DNA from: Atkinsonella hypoxylon
Lineage: Eukaryota; Ascomycota; Sordariomycetes; Hypocreales; Clavicipitaceae
Length of the DNA stretch: 64,000 nt
Direction: 5' to 3'
Assembly (NCBI GenBank): GCA_000729835.1
Contig: JFHB01000134.1
Location: forward strand, 17,805 to 81,804
The position numbers were made by a program, and so were the translations under genes. Under the pieces are notes generated by a model. The model made no database searches. It saw only the letters and a list, made by a program, of their open reading frames with translations, and was not told where the DNA came from. Shown piece by piece: positions 24,725-37,180 of this stretch (within the stretch, counting starts at the first letter, position 1; each line of letters starts with the position of its first letter).

Positions 24725-25418
24725 TGTTAAAAATAAGCTACTCTGTATAGCCTATTTTTATGCCTACTAGTTGCTCTACTACGTGACCCTTATTAGGTCT
24801 TGTTACGTTGATTTTTAGTAGAGATATCGTTGTTACTAGATGCAAACATCTAGATTCAACTAAGGCAAAGTTGCCTAACCTATAGTCAACTTTAACTGCG
24901 ATTTTCTCTACAACTAGCAATAGTAGAAATTTAAGAAGTATACTATTTAAAAGCTAAGAATTAGGGCTTTCTAATAATATAATTGTTGGATAGAGTTGCT
25001 TATAAGGGTTGCTTGTTATTAGTGGAATTTGTTAAATTATATACATAAGCGTCTTGTTTGTATAGCTATAAGTCGATTTTTTTGTTTTTATATAGTAAAT
25101 CTTTTTGCGGAAATTATAAAGTAGCCTATAAGCCCCTTCTAGCGACTATAGCCTACTGATATAGTTAGTAGGTTTATAAGGGACTAGAAAGATTTAAGAT
25201 TCTACTCTCACTAAGTTCGTTACAGCGCTCTCAATATAAAGATACTACTATTACAGTTATCTATTGCCTCTACGTAATCTATACTATACACTACAGCTTA
25301 ATTTAGGCCGCTGCTGCTTCTATTACGTAATAATTGCTAGGAGCAATTACAGGTGCTAAATCTAAGAGACTACTACCCTCTTAGATATCTAGTTCTGTAA
25401 TCCCTATTATTTTCAATA
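24725..25418 (+). repeat. Copia B2 5' LTR (694 bp)
   Basis: Starts TGTTAAAAATAAGC and ends TTTTCAATA. It is followed immediately by the primer site GGTTATAAGCC at 25419. Confidence 0.92.
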
Positions 25419-25759
25419 GGTTATAAGCCTAGAAGACCTATCTGCAAGCTGTTAGCCCGCTAAAATCTACTATTGTATACTGTATTATCCACTAGAAGCT
25501 ATATTAAGACCTGCGCTAGCAGCTATTGCTGCTAAAAATTAGTAGCTTGCTAGAAGCTATTAATACCTGCTGCACATACATCGCCAGCCACTATACTAGT
25601 GTTTTCATTCTGCCCACCCTGTGCCTTCTGCACTCTATGCACCCTATATATATACACTTTTGAAGCTATTCTTAATAGCTAGGTTCTATCGTTATGTAAC
25701 ATCAAAATATATACATCTGTACATATTACATTTGCACTGCAAATCGTTTTATTAGGCAC
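25419..25759 (+). other. Copia B2 5' leader, left part
   Basis: Holds the initiator-tRNA-Met-type primer site at its first bases, then noncoding leader matching B1 15800-16125 in reverse. It is cut at 25759 by gypsy C3; the right part resumes at 50057. Confidence 0.8.
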
Positions 25760-26082
25760 TGTAATAGACTGGCCTAGGAGCTGCTGCTAACTAGCATCTA
25801 TAATAAGAACTATAATCATAGGGAGGAAAGGGGAAAGAGAGAAGGAACTAGAAGCCTCCCTATACCTCTGTACTATATATCTAGGGGTAGGTCTATCCCC
25901 TTAGGAGCCCCTTTTAGTATATACTCTATAGCTAAGGTTCTCTCTCTAGGGCCTAGTAAAGTCTAGCTAACCTCTAGATAAATGTAGCTTACTTCTATCC
26001 CTTTACCTATATAGATCTCTATCTCTCTTCTGCTGTTCTCTCTCTACTAAAAGACCTAAGCTTAAGGCTTAAGTCTATAATA
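25760..26082 (-). repeat. Gypsy C3 3' LTR (323 bp)
   Basis: Plus-strand form TGTAATAGACTGG...AAGTCTATAATA. Family consensus termini are near-inverted (TGTAATGGACT and AGTCCATAACA). Confidence 0.92.
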
Positions 26083-26860
26083 TACTCTCCTTCTCCTCCT
26101 AGCCTCTATAATAATCCCTTTATTATCTTTAGTAAGTGCTATAAATTATAGCTAATTCTCTATTTGCTCTCTCTTTATATTTCCTCTATTATTTACCTAT
26201 AAAAAATAGAGAGCATAATATCTACACTTAGGCGCTTTACTCTAGCTGTTCTATTGCTACACTAACGCACTATTTATACTTTATGCAGTATTATAGAGCT
26301 AATATATAAATAGACGTTTACTCTACCTCCTTTCCCTTTAATTGCTTATAGCACCTTAGTAACAGCTATTTATTGCTCTACTAACTAACCTATTAGCTAT
26401 ACTACAATAGTTTAATTACGCCCCTTTACTTAATTGTACCCTCCTAGGGTCTATTAACTCTCTACCCCCCTCTGCCTTATAAGCCTCTATATATAACTAT
26501 TAATTATCTAACTAGTATATAGGCACTAGCTGTAATGCTAGTGTTGCTAGTATATAAACTGCCTATATCTTTAGGTCTCTTTATGTTTAGAGCAATTATT
26601 GTGTAATAATCCCTCTTATTAACTAGAAAGCACTCTCTCTCTCTTATCCTTATTGCTGTTGTAAATAGTTATTAGTTGTATATAACCTATCTATATATAG
26701 AGGGCGTTGTTAAGGGTATAGAGCATAAACGTTTATTATTAGTATTATTCTTTTAGCGCACAATAAACTAATAGCTAATAGAGTGTAAACAGTTGTTATT
26801 ATTGTTATCCCTTTAGCGTATAATAAACTAGTAGCTAGCCTTTAGCTATTTCTAATATAA
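26083..26860 (-). other. Gypsy C3 3' untranslated region with a duplicated ~58-bp unit
   Basis: No frame is supported. Near 26725-26840 an imperfect direct repeat of about 58 bp is present: two units share TAAAC...TTAGCG...CAATAAACTA...TAGCTA. The same pair occurs in C1 (about 30058-30170) and C2 (about 28995-29093, continuing at 37176). Confidence 0.7.
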
Positions 26861-28019
26861 AAATAAATAATTCCTTCTCTCTTTTCTTTATCTTTTTCTT
26901 TCTTCTTTATATTTTATTTTACCTCTACATTATAACTAAATAGTTCTATTGTTATTTCCTAAAATTCCTTTTTACACTATATAGCTACTGCTACTCCTTT
27001 TAATGTAAAAGGACTCCCTTCTGTTGCAACTAAATAGAATTTATCTAACTATAAGTAGCTAGCTAATTAAAACCGCAAAATATTGTTCTATTAGCTTAGA
27101 GTATGCTGCTCCTTTATCTATATATAGCTTATTCCCTTACTAACTTAGAATATATCTAGAACTTTAACAGCTATATTACTAGCGCTAGCGCTCCTACTGC
27201 TTCTACTTCTATAGCGCTAATAGTCCTTTATTGCTGCTATATCTACAGTTTCCTTATATAAAGGGACTTAAACAATTTAGAGCTATCTAATAGCAACATT
27301 CTTAAAGATATTTATATACTATTGCAACAACCTTTATAAGAAGGGCTTATATAACTATTGTTCTAGCTAAAGGAGAGGATACTAACTATATATATAGAGG
27401 TATAGAGGCTATATATAGAATCTAAGCCTCTTTACTAGGCATTCTTACCTATAGCATTACTTTACTAAAATGTAGGAACTTACTAACTAAGGTTTTATAG
27501 TTAAGTTTATATTAATCCCCCCTTACTTTAGCTAGCCTACCTACTAAACTATCTTTACCTATAAGTTCTTAAACGTATATAACTACTATAACACTATACT
27601 TAAGGATACACTTACTGCTAATTATATAGAAAAGGAGGTTACACTCTTTCTTTCTTCTTATTATATAACCTAAGCTAGTAGCTCTTTTGCGCTTACTCTC
27701 TCTTTTTCTGCAATCTATAAGAGTACTATAGCCTCTATTATTCTAAAGAACAATAAGTTTAACCCTAATAAGTATAAGTATATCTCTATAGACATTAATA
27801 ATAACTTTTTATTGCTCTCTATACTTACTACTACTGCTGCTATTGCTATACCTTTATTATTGCCTCTACCTATACCTATACCTTACTGTATACTACTAAC
27901 CTTTACTACTGCTGCCCTCTTACTGCTGTATAAGGCTCCCTTACTGCTATATATTGTTCTATTGCCTTTATAGAATAACCTTAAGGCAATACACTAGAAA
28001 TACACCTACCTTTAGGTAG
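26860..28019 (-). pseudogene. Gypsy C3 ORF3, 3' portion
   Basis: Minus-strand frame homologous to C1 30190-31350. It ends on the right at the C2 insertion and continues at 44226. One 2-bp difference from C1 and C2 near 27320 is a frameshift specific to this copy; otherwise interruptions are Gln-to-stop. See C1 ORF3 for the description of the product. Confidence 0.55.
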
Positions 28020-28341
28020 TGTAATGGACTGGCCTAGTAGCTGCTGCTAACTAGCGTCTATGATAAGAACTATAATTATAGGGAGGAAAGGGAAAGAGAG
28101 AAGGGACTGGAAGCCTCCCTATACCCCTGTACTATATATCTAGAGGTAGGTCCCTCCCCTTAGGAGCCCCTTTTAGTATATACTCTATAGCTAAGGTCCT
28201 TTCTCTAGGGCCTAGCAAAGTCTAGCTAACCCCTAGTTAAATGCAGTTTGCTTCTATCCCTTTACCTATATAGATTACTGTCCCTCTTTTGCTGTTCTCT
28301 CTCTACTAAAAGACCTAAGCCTAAGGCTTAAGTCTATAATA
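28020..28341 (-). repeat. Gypsy C2 3' LTR (322 bp)
   Basis: Less mutated than its partner at the left end (TGTAATGGACTGG). Its left flank is GGTAG. Confidence 0.92.
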
Positions 28342-29093
28342 TACTCTCCTTCTCCTTCTAGCCTCTATAATAATCTCCTTATTGCCTTTAGTAGGCACTA
28401 TAAATCGCAGTTAATTCCCTGTTCCCTCCCCCTTTATATTTCCTCTATTGCCTACTTATAAAAAGTAGAGGTATAACGTCTGCAACTAGGCGCTTTATTC
28501 TAGCTGTTCTATTGCTGCACTAACGCACTGTTTATACTTTATACAGCGTTATAGAGCTAATATATAAATAGACTTCTGCTCTACCTTCTCCCTCTAATTA
28601 CTTATAGCACCCCTGCAACAGCTGTTCCTTGCCCTACTAGCTAGCCTATTAGTTGCGTTAAAATAGAACTATTACGCCCCCTTTACCTAAGCGTACCCTT
28701 CTAGGGTCTAAGGACACTCTGCCTACCTCTATCTTATAAGCTTCTGTTTACAGCTAGCAATTATCCGTTTAGTATAGAAGAGCTAATCCTTATATAGATG
28801 TAAGCTGTAACGCTAGTGTTGCTAGCGCGTAAATTGCCTATACGCCTAGGTCCTCTATATCCTAAGCAATTATTGTGTAACAATTTCTCTCCTTAACTAG
28901 GAGGCACCCCCTCTTTTTTATCCCTATTGCTATTGTAAATAGTTATTAGCTGTACGTAATCTATCTGTATATAAGGGGTGTTATTAAGGGTGTAAAGCGC
29001 AAACAGTTGTTATTAGTGTTATTGCTTTAGTGCGCAATAAACTAGCGGCTAGTAGAGCGCAAACAGTTGTTGTTATTATTACCCTTTTAGCGC
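28342..29093 (-). other. Gypsy C2 3' untranslated region, left part
   Basis: Noncoding and collinear with 26083-26830 and 29417-30160. It ends inside the second copy of the ~58-bp repeat, where C1 inserted at AGCGC. Confidence 0.8.
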
Positions 29094-29416
29094 TGTAATG
29101 GACTGACCTAGTGGCTGCTGCTAACTAGCGTCTATAATGAGAACTATAATTATAGGGAGAAAAGGAGGAAGAGAGAAGGAACTAGAAGCCTCCCTATGCC
29201 CCCGTACTATATATCTAGGGGTAGGTCTATCCCCTTAGGAGCTCTATTTAGTATATGCTCTATAGCTAAGGTCCTCTCTCTAGGGCCTAGTAAAGCCTAG
29301 CTAACCCCTAGATAAATATAGCTTACTTCTATCCCTTTACCTATATAGACCTCTATCTCTCTTCTACTATTCTCTCTTTACTAAAAGACCTAAGCCTAAG
29401 GCTTAAGTCTATAATA
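29094..29416 (-). repeat. Gypsy C1 3' LTR (323 bp)
   Basis: Plus-strand start TGTAATGGACTGACC, preceded by AGCGC. Confidence 0.93.
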
Positions 29417-30189
29417 TACCCTCCTTCTCCCCTTAGGCCCTATAACAATCCCTTTTATTGTCTATAGTAGGTACTATAGATAGCAGCTAACACCTTATTT
29501 GCTCCCTCTTTATATTTCCTCTATTATTTACTTATAAAAAAATAGAGGTATAACGTTTACGCCTAGGCGCTTCGCTCTAGCTGCTCTATTGCTACACTAA
29601 TACACTAGTTATTGTTAGCGCAGCGTTATAGAGCTAATATATAAATAAATATCTACTCTACCCCTTATCCCTCTAATTGCCTATAGCACCTTAGTAACAG
29701 CTGTTAATTGCTTTACTAACTAACCTATTAGTTACGTTATAATAGGTTAATTACGCCCCCCTCTACTTAATTATACCTTTCTAGGGTCTATTAACCCCTT
29801 GCCCCCCTCTGCCTTATAATCCTCTATATATAGCTATTAATTATCTGCCTATTATATAGGCACTAGCTGTAATGCTAGTATTGCTAACGTATAAACTGCT
29901 TATATCCCTAGGTCTTCTTACGTTTAAAGTAATTATTACGTAATAATCTCTCTTATTAACTAGAAGGCACCCCCTTTCTCTTGTTCTTATTATTGTTACA
30001 AATAGTTATTAGTTGTATATAATCTATCTATATATAAGGGGTGTTATTAAGGGTGTAGAGCGTAAATAGTTGTTGTTAGTGTTATTCTCTTAGTGCGTAA
30101 TAAACTAATAAACTAGTAGAGCGTAAACAGTTATTATTATTATTATCCCTTTAGCGTGCAATAAACTAGTAGCTAGCTCTTAGCTGTCT
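29417..30189 (-). other. Gypsy C1 3' untranslated region
   Basis: No coding frame is supported. Includes the duplicated ~58-bp unit near 30058-30170. Confidence 0.7.
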
Positions 30190-31760
30190 TTAATATAAAA
30201 AATAAATAATTTCTCTTCTCTCTCTCTTACCTTTTCCTTTCTCTTTTATATTATATCTTACCTTTATATTATAAACAAACAATTCTATTATTACTTTCTA
30301 AAATTCCTTCTTACACTATATAGCTGCTGCTACTTCTTTTAACGTAAAAGAACTCCTTTCTATTGCCTCTAAATAGGATTTATTTAACTGTAAGTAGCTA
30401 GCTAATTAAAATCGCAAAATATTATTCTATTAGCTTAAAGTATACTACTTCTTTATCTATATATAGCTTATTCTTTTACTAACCTAGAATATATTTAGAA
30501 CTTTAATAGCTATATTACTAGCGCTAGTGCCTTTACTGCCTCTACTTCTATAGCGCTAATAGTTCTTTATTGCTGCTATATCTATAGTTTCCTTATATAA
30601 AGGGACTTAGACAATTTAGAGCTATTTAATAGCAACATCCTTAAAGATATTTATATACTATATTGCAACAACCTTTATAAAAAGGGCTTATATAACTATT
30701 ATTCTAGCTAAAGGAGAGAATACTAACTGTATATATAGAGGTATAAAGGCTATATTTAGAATCTAAGCCTCTTTACTAAGTATTCTTACCTATAGCGTTA
30801 CTTTACTAAAATATAGAAACTTATTAACTAAGGTTTTATAGTTAAGTCTATATTAATCTCCCCTTACTTTAGCTAGCCTACCTACTAAACTATTCTTACC
30901 TATAAGTTCTTAAATATATATAATTACTATAATACTATTCTTAAGAATATACTTACTACTAATTATATAGAAAAGAAGGTTGCACTCTTTTCTTCTCCTT
31001 ATTATATAACTTAAGCTAATAGCTCTTTTATACTTACTCTCTCTTTTTCTATAATCTATAAGAGCACTATAGCCTTTATTGTTCTAAAGAATAATAAGTT
31101 TAACCCTAATAAGTATAAGTATATCTCTATAGATATTAATAATAACTTCTTATTCTCTTCTATACTTACTACTACTGCTACTATTACTATACCCTTATTA
31201 TTGCCTTTACCTATACCTACACCTTATTGTATACTGCTAACCTCTACTACTATTGCTCCCTTACTGCTATATAAGGCTTCTTTACTACTATATATTATTC
31301 CTTTACCCTTATAGAATAACCTTAAGGTAATACACTAAAAATATATTTACCTTTAGGTAGAGCTTAAAAGCTTAAACTACTTATAGCACTAATTACTATC
31401 TATATTCCTAAAGTATATAACTTTAATCTAGTTTACTGCCCCTTTAGTTTTCTTTTTCTCTATCTTTCTCTCTCTTAAAACTATACCTTTACGCCTAAAG
31501 CGCTAAGCTATTTAAGATATTATATTCTTACTTATACTTACTAGAGTAAGGCCTTAATCTAGAGCGCTAGTTATATTCTTACCTACTCTAGCCTCTATAC
31601 CTTTTACTAGCGCTACTATTTTAGCTTTAGCTCTTACGCTACTCTAGAGACACTATATAGTTCCTTTAGCTTCTATTCTATAACTACTTAGAGAGCAATA
31701 AAGTGCCTTTTAGGTAGTTATACCTTTACGCTATAAGCACTAATGCCCCTTTACTACTTA
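30190..31760 (-). pseudogene. Gypsy C1 ORF3, additional ~500-codon protein of unknown function
   Basis: After the integrase/chromodomain and an A-rich tract (31776-31796), a single minus-strand frame of about 500 codons runs to about 30190. Every interruption I traced is TAA or TAG, as RIP of Gln or Trp codons would give, and no frameshift is visible in this copy. The conceptual product is basic; its first half is rich in Gln, Arg, Ser and Tyr with low-complexity runs, and its second half is Ile/Leu/Lys-rich with helix-forming stretches, one near 30330-30390 resembling a helix-turn-helix spacing. A likely start is an ATA (former ATG) at 31734-31732. I recognise no known domain. The same frame exists in C2 and C3. 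The opposite strand also has a partly open frame, but this strand continues the pol direction and has the cleaner Gln-only stop pattern. Confidence 0.6.
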
Positions 31761-31775
31761 CTAAGAAATTTCTTT

Positions 31776-31796
31776 TATTTTATTTTTTTTTTTATA
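31776..31796 (-). repeat. A-rich tract between pol and ORF3 of gypsy C1
   Basis: Poly-T on the plus strand, hence poly-A in the coding direction, between the chromodomain region and ORF3. Longer versions occur at the same place in C2 (about 38822-38840) and C3 (about 44640-44675). Confidence 0.7.
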
Positions 31797-31899
31797 GTTA
31801 TATAGGCCTCTATAAAGAGAAGTTTATTTTCTTTTGTTTTTAGTTAAAGGTAACTAAGTTATTATTAAAGTCTATATAAAATTTTACTATACCTTTACT

Positions 31900-34800
31900 A
31901 AGCTTATTATTAAATTAAGTGTCTTTTTACTATAACTTAAATTAATCTAGTGCTTCTATATTAAGAAAGTTTTCTAGTAGTTTCTATATAGACTAGATAA
32001 ATTCTACTTACTTAATAAGCACTTAATAGTGTTTCTCTTAGCTTAAGGCGTTTTTAGCAGCTAGAATTTCCTTTACTTTATATTCCTTAAGGGATAGGTT
32101 AATATCTATTGTAGTTAGCTTAAAATTAGGCCTTAAGTCTACTAGCTGCTATAAAAGGTAAAGGGTTTATTGCTGCTTACTTAATAAGGTTAATATAGAA
32201 GACTAAGTAAATTCCTAGTAGAATATCTAACTTTATAGTTAAAGGTATTAATATATCTATAACTATATACTTTACTATAATTTAATTAAGCTTCTAACTT
32301 AAGCAGTTTATTTTAATATAATAAAGTGTTAGCTAAACTAAGTCCTTTACTTTATACTATTCTACTAGCTTATAGCTTCTATTTAACTGCTTTTACTGCC
32401 TTTACTAAGTAAAGTTAATTACAGCTTAAGTAATATTTATACTTTTCTATAGCTATTTAAGGAATATTAAAGCTTACCCTTTACGTAAAACTTAGAACTT
32501 CTTTTTATCTATAAGCTTTTAGATAAGGTCTATATTATACTTATATATTACTTAGTTTAAACTTATATTAGTTACTAAGGAATTTCTATTGTTAATAGCT
32601 AGCTAATATATAGAGAGATATTTAGGCTAGTTAAACTGCAAAAAGGCAACTATAACCTATAGAATTACTTACACTTCCTAATTAACTCTCTCTATTTTAC
32701 TGTTTATCTATAGGTAATAGAATATAAACAGTAGTTATTTAATTCTAATAAGGTAATAAAGAGTAGTCTAAAAGGTGCTTAATTAATCTAAGCTATAGTT
32801 AGAGATAATTTATTTTAGAAACCTATAAAACTACTACTAATAATACTTAAACTGCTAGGTGTATTTCTTTACTTCTATAGAGATTATTACCTTTAACTAT
32901 ATATACTTTAAAAGTTAATTAGTAATAACTATTAGGTAAGAGAGTATAGCTTAGTTTAGCGCTAGTAAATCTATTATAAAATCTATAGAGATCTATAACT
33001 AATACCTATTTAGCGCTAGAATAGGTTATAAAAGGCCTTACTACAACCTTTTACTTTTCTAGCTGCTGTAATAGTAGTAGTTTTAAATGTACTAAGCAAT
33101 ATCTTAGAACAGCTTATTCTAGTAATAGTTATATATTAATGCCTAAAATATAGTATTTTATCCTAGGTAGCTTAATATTAGCAACTTATATATTCTATAT
33201 ATTAGTATAGTAGTTAATAGCTTATACTTAAGAACTTAGAGGTAGCTTTAGTAAACTAGCGCCCTTTATATATTAAGGGTGTAGTCTATAATTTATTCTT
33301 ATATTTTTACCTTTAATAGAAACCTTCTTTTCCCCTTCTAGACTATATTTAACTTTATTAGGTATATTAAGTCTTTCTATACTTCTTAGTTCTATAAGCT
33401 CTATAAGTGTTTATTTAAGAATAGCGTTATTCTAGCTAGCACCTATAAAGCTGTAGTTAGTTAACTTTTTAGCGTTACTTTACTAGCTATTTCTACCTTA
33501 ATATTCTCTATAACCTTCTTCTTCTCTTTATCTCTATAGAGAGTGCTAAAGCAGCTAATAGAGAGAGGCTAGAGGACCTAGTTTATTTATAGCGTTACTC
33601 TATCTTAATCTTACTCTTATTGTAATAATGCATTTAGTTGCTCTACTTATAGCTCTAAGCAGTATTATAGGTAGTAGTTAAAGAGGGAAAGGAGCTCTAT
33701 CTACTTAGCTTAACGCTTAAAGATCTTTTATAGAGATATAAAGTATTCTAGATTCTTATAGTCTATAAGGATTATAAAGGGATATACTACTCTTTATAAC
33801 TCTACTGCTTAAGCTTTAAGGTAAAATATTATTGCTAAGAGTTCCTTATTATAAATAGTATAGTTACGTTAAGCTAGAGATAACTTAGCTAAATAGTATA
33901 CTATAGGCTACAGTACACTAGCTTTATTATATTAGAATAAATAGCTACTAAGGGCCTCTCCTAAGCAATTAGCCTTTACTACTATATTCTTCTTAGGGTT
34001 CTACTAGGCTAAGACTAGGTATAAGGTAAAGGCCTCCTTAAGCCTTATAAATAACCTCTTATATTTCTCTATTTATTAGAATAGAACTCTCTTCTTTATT
34101 AAGTTAACTAAAGGCTCTATAATATTTAAGAAATCTAATATAAAGTTACAGTAAAAGTTTGTAAATCTAAGGAAGCTTTATACTCTTTATAACTTAGTAG
34201 AAGCTTACTACTTCTAAATAGCTATAATCTTCTTTAGATTTAAATATATCTCTCTTTTTACTATAACTATAAAGCTAAGGTATTTAACTTTAGTTATAGT
34301 AAAGTAGTATTTCTTAAGATTTAAGTGTAGCTCTACTAACTGTAACTTTTCTAGGATTCTCTATACTTTATATATATAGTCTTTCTTAGAACCTCTAGTG
34401 TAAATAAGGATATTATTTAGATAAGCAGTTATATAATCTCTAAGGGCCTCTTTTAGCGCACTATTAATATATTGTTAGAATATAGCTAAAGCCTTTACTA
34501 ACCTAAAGGGGTAAACTAGCTATTTAAAGAGGCTAAACTAGGTATAAAACGCTATAAGGTGCTCCTTACTGTTTACTATCTAGATTCTATAGAAGGCTAA
34601 CTATATATTTAGTTTAGTAAACTAATGTACCTTTAATAATAACTTAAGTGTTTTCTTTATTAAGGGAACTAGGTAATAGTTCTATTCTATAATCTTATTA
34701 AAAGCTTAATAATTAATATAGAATTACTATTCTTTACTTAGCTTTTTAGCTAAAAGAATAGGTACTACTGCTAAAAAGGAGCTAGCTTAAATCTATCCTT

Positions 34801-36010
34801 TATCTATTAGGTCTATTACTTACCTCTTAATTTCTAATAAATAGTTTTATAGTATATTATACAGTAGGGCCTATAGCAGTAATAGTAAGGAGCTATTTAG
34901 CTGCTATTTTAGCCTAATATAGTAATCTAGCCCCTCTTTATATAGTAAGAGGCTTTAGGCCTTCTCTTCTTTAAAAAGATTATAAAAGTTCTTTAATTTA
35001 AGTAGCAGCATTAGTAAATTAAGGCCTTCTAGGGATATTTATAATAATAATATAGAGGTAATTTCCTAAAGGCTTATAGCAATAAAATGTATAGTAACCT
35101 CTTAGCTCTTGCTCTATTTTATTAAAGCGCTATAAACTACTGCTAACACTAGCTTTATTAGGTCCTTAACGTTCTAAGCTTTTACTGCTTAAATTATAAG
35201 GCCCTTAGCCTTACTTACTAATAGGCTCTAGCTAGCAGCGTTAAGGACAATTCTATTATAGGCTAACTATAGGCTCTTAAAGATATAATCTTAGGTTAAG
35301 CCTAAGATTATATAGGCTACTACTAAGAAGACCTAGCTGTTAATATCTGCCTATAAGTAAGCTAAAGAAGTAATTAAGGTGCTTCTCTAGTAGCTATTAT
35401 AGAACTACTGTTTAACCTTTACTGCTGTTTATACTATTCTCTTATATAGTAATAGAACCTACTTTAGACTAAGGCATTACGCTAAACTCTTACTTATTGC
35501 AGTAAAGTAGTTACACCTACTATTTATCTATATATTATAGAATAATAGTTAGTTAAAGAGTATAGAGATAAAGAATAGTAATATATCTATTTTCTTAGTT
35601 ATTTCTCTATATTCTTCTTCTAGCTGCTTATTAAGTAAGGGTTATTATATTGTTTATATTACCTTTACCTCTATACTAAGCTTAAGGCTAGAGGTAAGCC
35701 TTTTTTTAACTTATTAGAGTCCTTCTTCTATATATTATCTATTGCTGCTGCTTATACACTAGTTAACTCTAGCTTATATTTTGCTAGTTACTATCTATAT
35801 CCTTAAATATAGTATTAGAACAACTTACACTAAAGGTATTACCTCTTTTAGTAATGTTTTTTAAGTTTAGCCTTAAATACTTACTTTACTTATAGAGCAT
35901 CCTTATCTAGTTGTCTTACTCTAGATTTCTTTACGCTCTCTTTCTATCTCTATTAGGTTTTTATAGCATTAACTCTAGTTATTTTAGTGTTGCTATTCTA
36001 GGGCTCTCTA
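31900..36010 (-). pseudogene. Gypsy C1 pol: RT, RNase H, integrase and chromodomain, RIP-inactivated
   Basis: Minus-strand translation gives a typical chromovirus pol. The RT N-terminal block lies at about 34950-34650, with a 'FTKLN' segment where family members have 'FTKLD'. The active site near 34410-34430 reads Tyr-Leu-Asn-Asn followed by Ile-Leu-Ile-Tyr, where the family has Tyr-Leu-Asp-Asp. The integrase shows a block ending Ile-Glu-Arg-Val-Asn near 32690-32740, including the third catalytic residue. At about 32100-31940 is a chromodomain: a Glu-Tyr-x-Val-x-x-Ile-Leu start, then a Trp/stop-containing 'YQVLIK' strand and a 'LENF' helix start. Chromodomains of this kind target insertion to heterochromatin. 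A protease must lie upstream of RT (about 35200-35700), but its motif is not clear. Confidence 0.85.
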
Positions 36011-36852
36011 GAGCTAGGGCTGCATTTTAGCTAGTGTTATTCCTTAATGCAATATAACTTAAGGTTTAGCGCAATACTACAGTAGCGCTTTACTGCCTAA
36101 AGGTAGTTATAATAGAGAATATCTCTCTCTATACTATAATCCCTTATTTCCTTATTAAGTGCTGTTTATAACTTAGCTAACTTTACGCTATTATTCTAGT
36201 TAGCCCTTTCTGCTAGCGTAATTTTCTCCTTAAAATAAACGTAAAATTCTGCAAACTGCTTATTGTTACTCTATTAAAGCTAATTAAGGTTAATTAAAGC
36301 TTAGTTTAATTAGTAAGGATCTATAAAGACTAATTCTAAGTAATTAAGAAACCCCTATATATTATATTCCTTTACTTTATCTACCTTATAATAGGCAGCT
36401 ACTCTCTGCTAAACCTTAGGCAATAAGCTTTAGTATAAATAGTACTACTAGTTCTATATTATGCCTATAAAGGCACTATTAGCCTAGAGCTTTTAGGTAA
36501 TTGCTATTTGCTAGGCCTAAAAGCTCTATTTATTTCTATTGTAAGGGTTTACTATAGGTAGAGGCTTCTATTTAGGTTTCTCTAGCTGCTAGCTTACTGC
36601 AGCTTAAAGCTGCTTCTCTTTCTATATATAGTCTATTATAAAGCGTTATAGTTCCTTTATCTATAGAGATTAGCTCTTAACTAATTTATAAAGCGCTATA
36701 ATTTCTGCTGCTTCTTAGCTAATTCCTGCTGTATTTTTCTCTACCTCTCTATAGAGATTAAAAGAGTGCTTAGGCTAACTAGCTAGGCCCTTATTGCTAT
36801 AACTAAACAATATTGTTCTTACTAGTGTTCTATCTATAGAATAATTATAGTA
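36010..36852 (-). pseudogene. Gypsy C1 gag, RIP-inactivated
   Basis: Starting just inside the 5' LTR, the minus strand gives a gag frame. It opens with a Ser/Asn/Lys-rich section and then a Gln/Glu/Lys helix near 36600-36700. A capsid-like block near 36260-36400 includes a 'QLNQALINLNQLQQ'-type segment and a Phe-Ala-Glu-Phe-Tyr motif. It ends in a degenerate zinc knuckle near 36020-36070 with Cys, Lys-Glu, His and Cys still visible. Stops sit at Gln codons. Homologous copies: about 43060-43898, 48900-49733, 62435-63085 and 63409-63530. Confidence 0.75.
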
Positions 36853-37175
36853 TATAATAGACTAACCTAGTAGCTACTGCTAACTAGCGTCTATAATAAG
36901 AACTATAATTATAGAGAGAAAAGGAGGAAGAGAGAAGGAACTAGAAGTCTCTCTATGCCCTTATACTATATATCTAGAGGTAGGTCTATCCCCTTAGAAG
37001 CCCCTTTTAGTATATACTTTATAGCTAAGGTTCTCTCTTTAGGGCCTAATAAAGCCTAGCTAACCTCTAGATAAATGTAGCTTGCTTCTATCCCTTTACC
37101 TATATAGACCTCTGTCTCTCTTCTGCTGTCCTCCCTCTACTGAAAGACCTAAGCCTAAGGCTCGAGTCCATAACA
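36853..37175 (-). repeat. Gypsy C1 5' LTR (323 bp)
   Basis: Ends CTCGAGTCCATAACA, the best-preserved terminus of the family, followed by AGCGC. Confidence 0.93.
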
Positions 37176-37180
37176 AGCGC

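Larger units (their letters stand above)
29094..37175 (-). mobile_element. Gypsy C1: innermost, uninterrupted chromovirus-type Ty3/gypsy element (8082 bp)
   Basis: The only uninterrupted copy. LTRs 29094-29416 and 36853-37175 (323 bp each) are flanked by AGCGC at 29089-29093 and 37176-37180. Reading on the minus strand: 5' LTR, gag with zinc-knuckle remnant, RT, RNase H, integrase, chromodomain, an A-rich tract, ORF3, 3' untranslated region, 3' LTR. It is the youngest of the three by nesting, yet it is heavily RIP-mutated. Confidence 0.95.

Noticed and set aside
26860..28019. Plus-strand gag-like frame in the C element
   Set aside because: A partly open plus frame exists, but the minus frame continues in the direction of pol, spans ~500 codons and has cleaner Gln-only stops.
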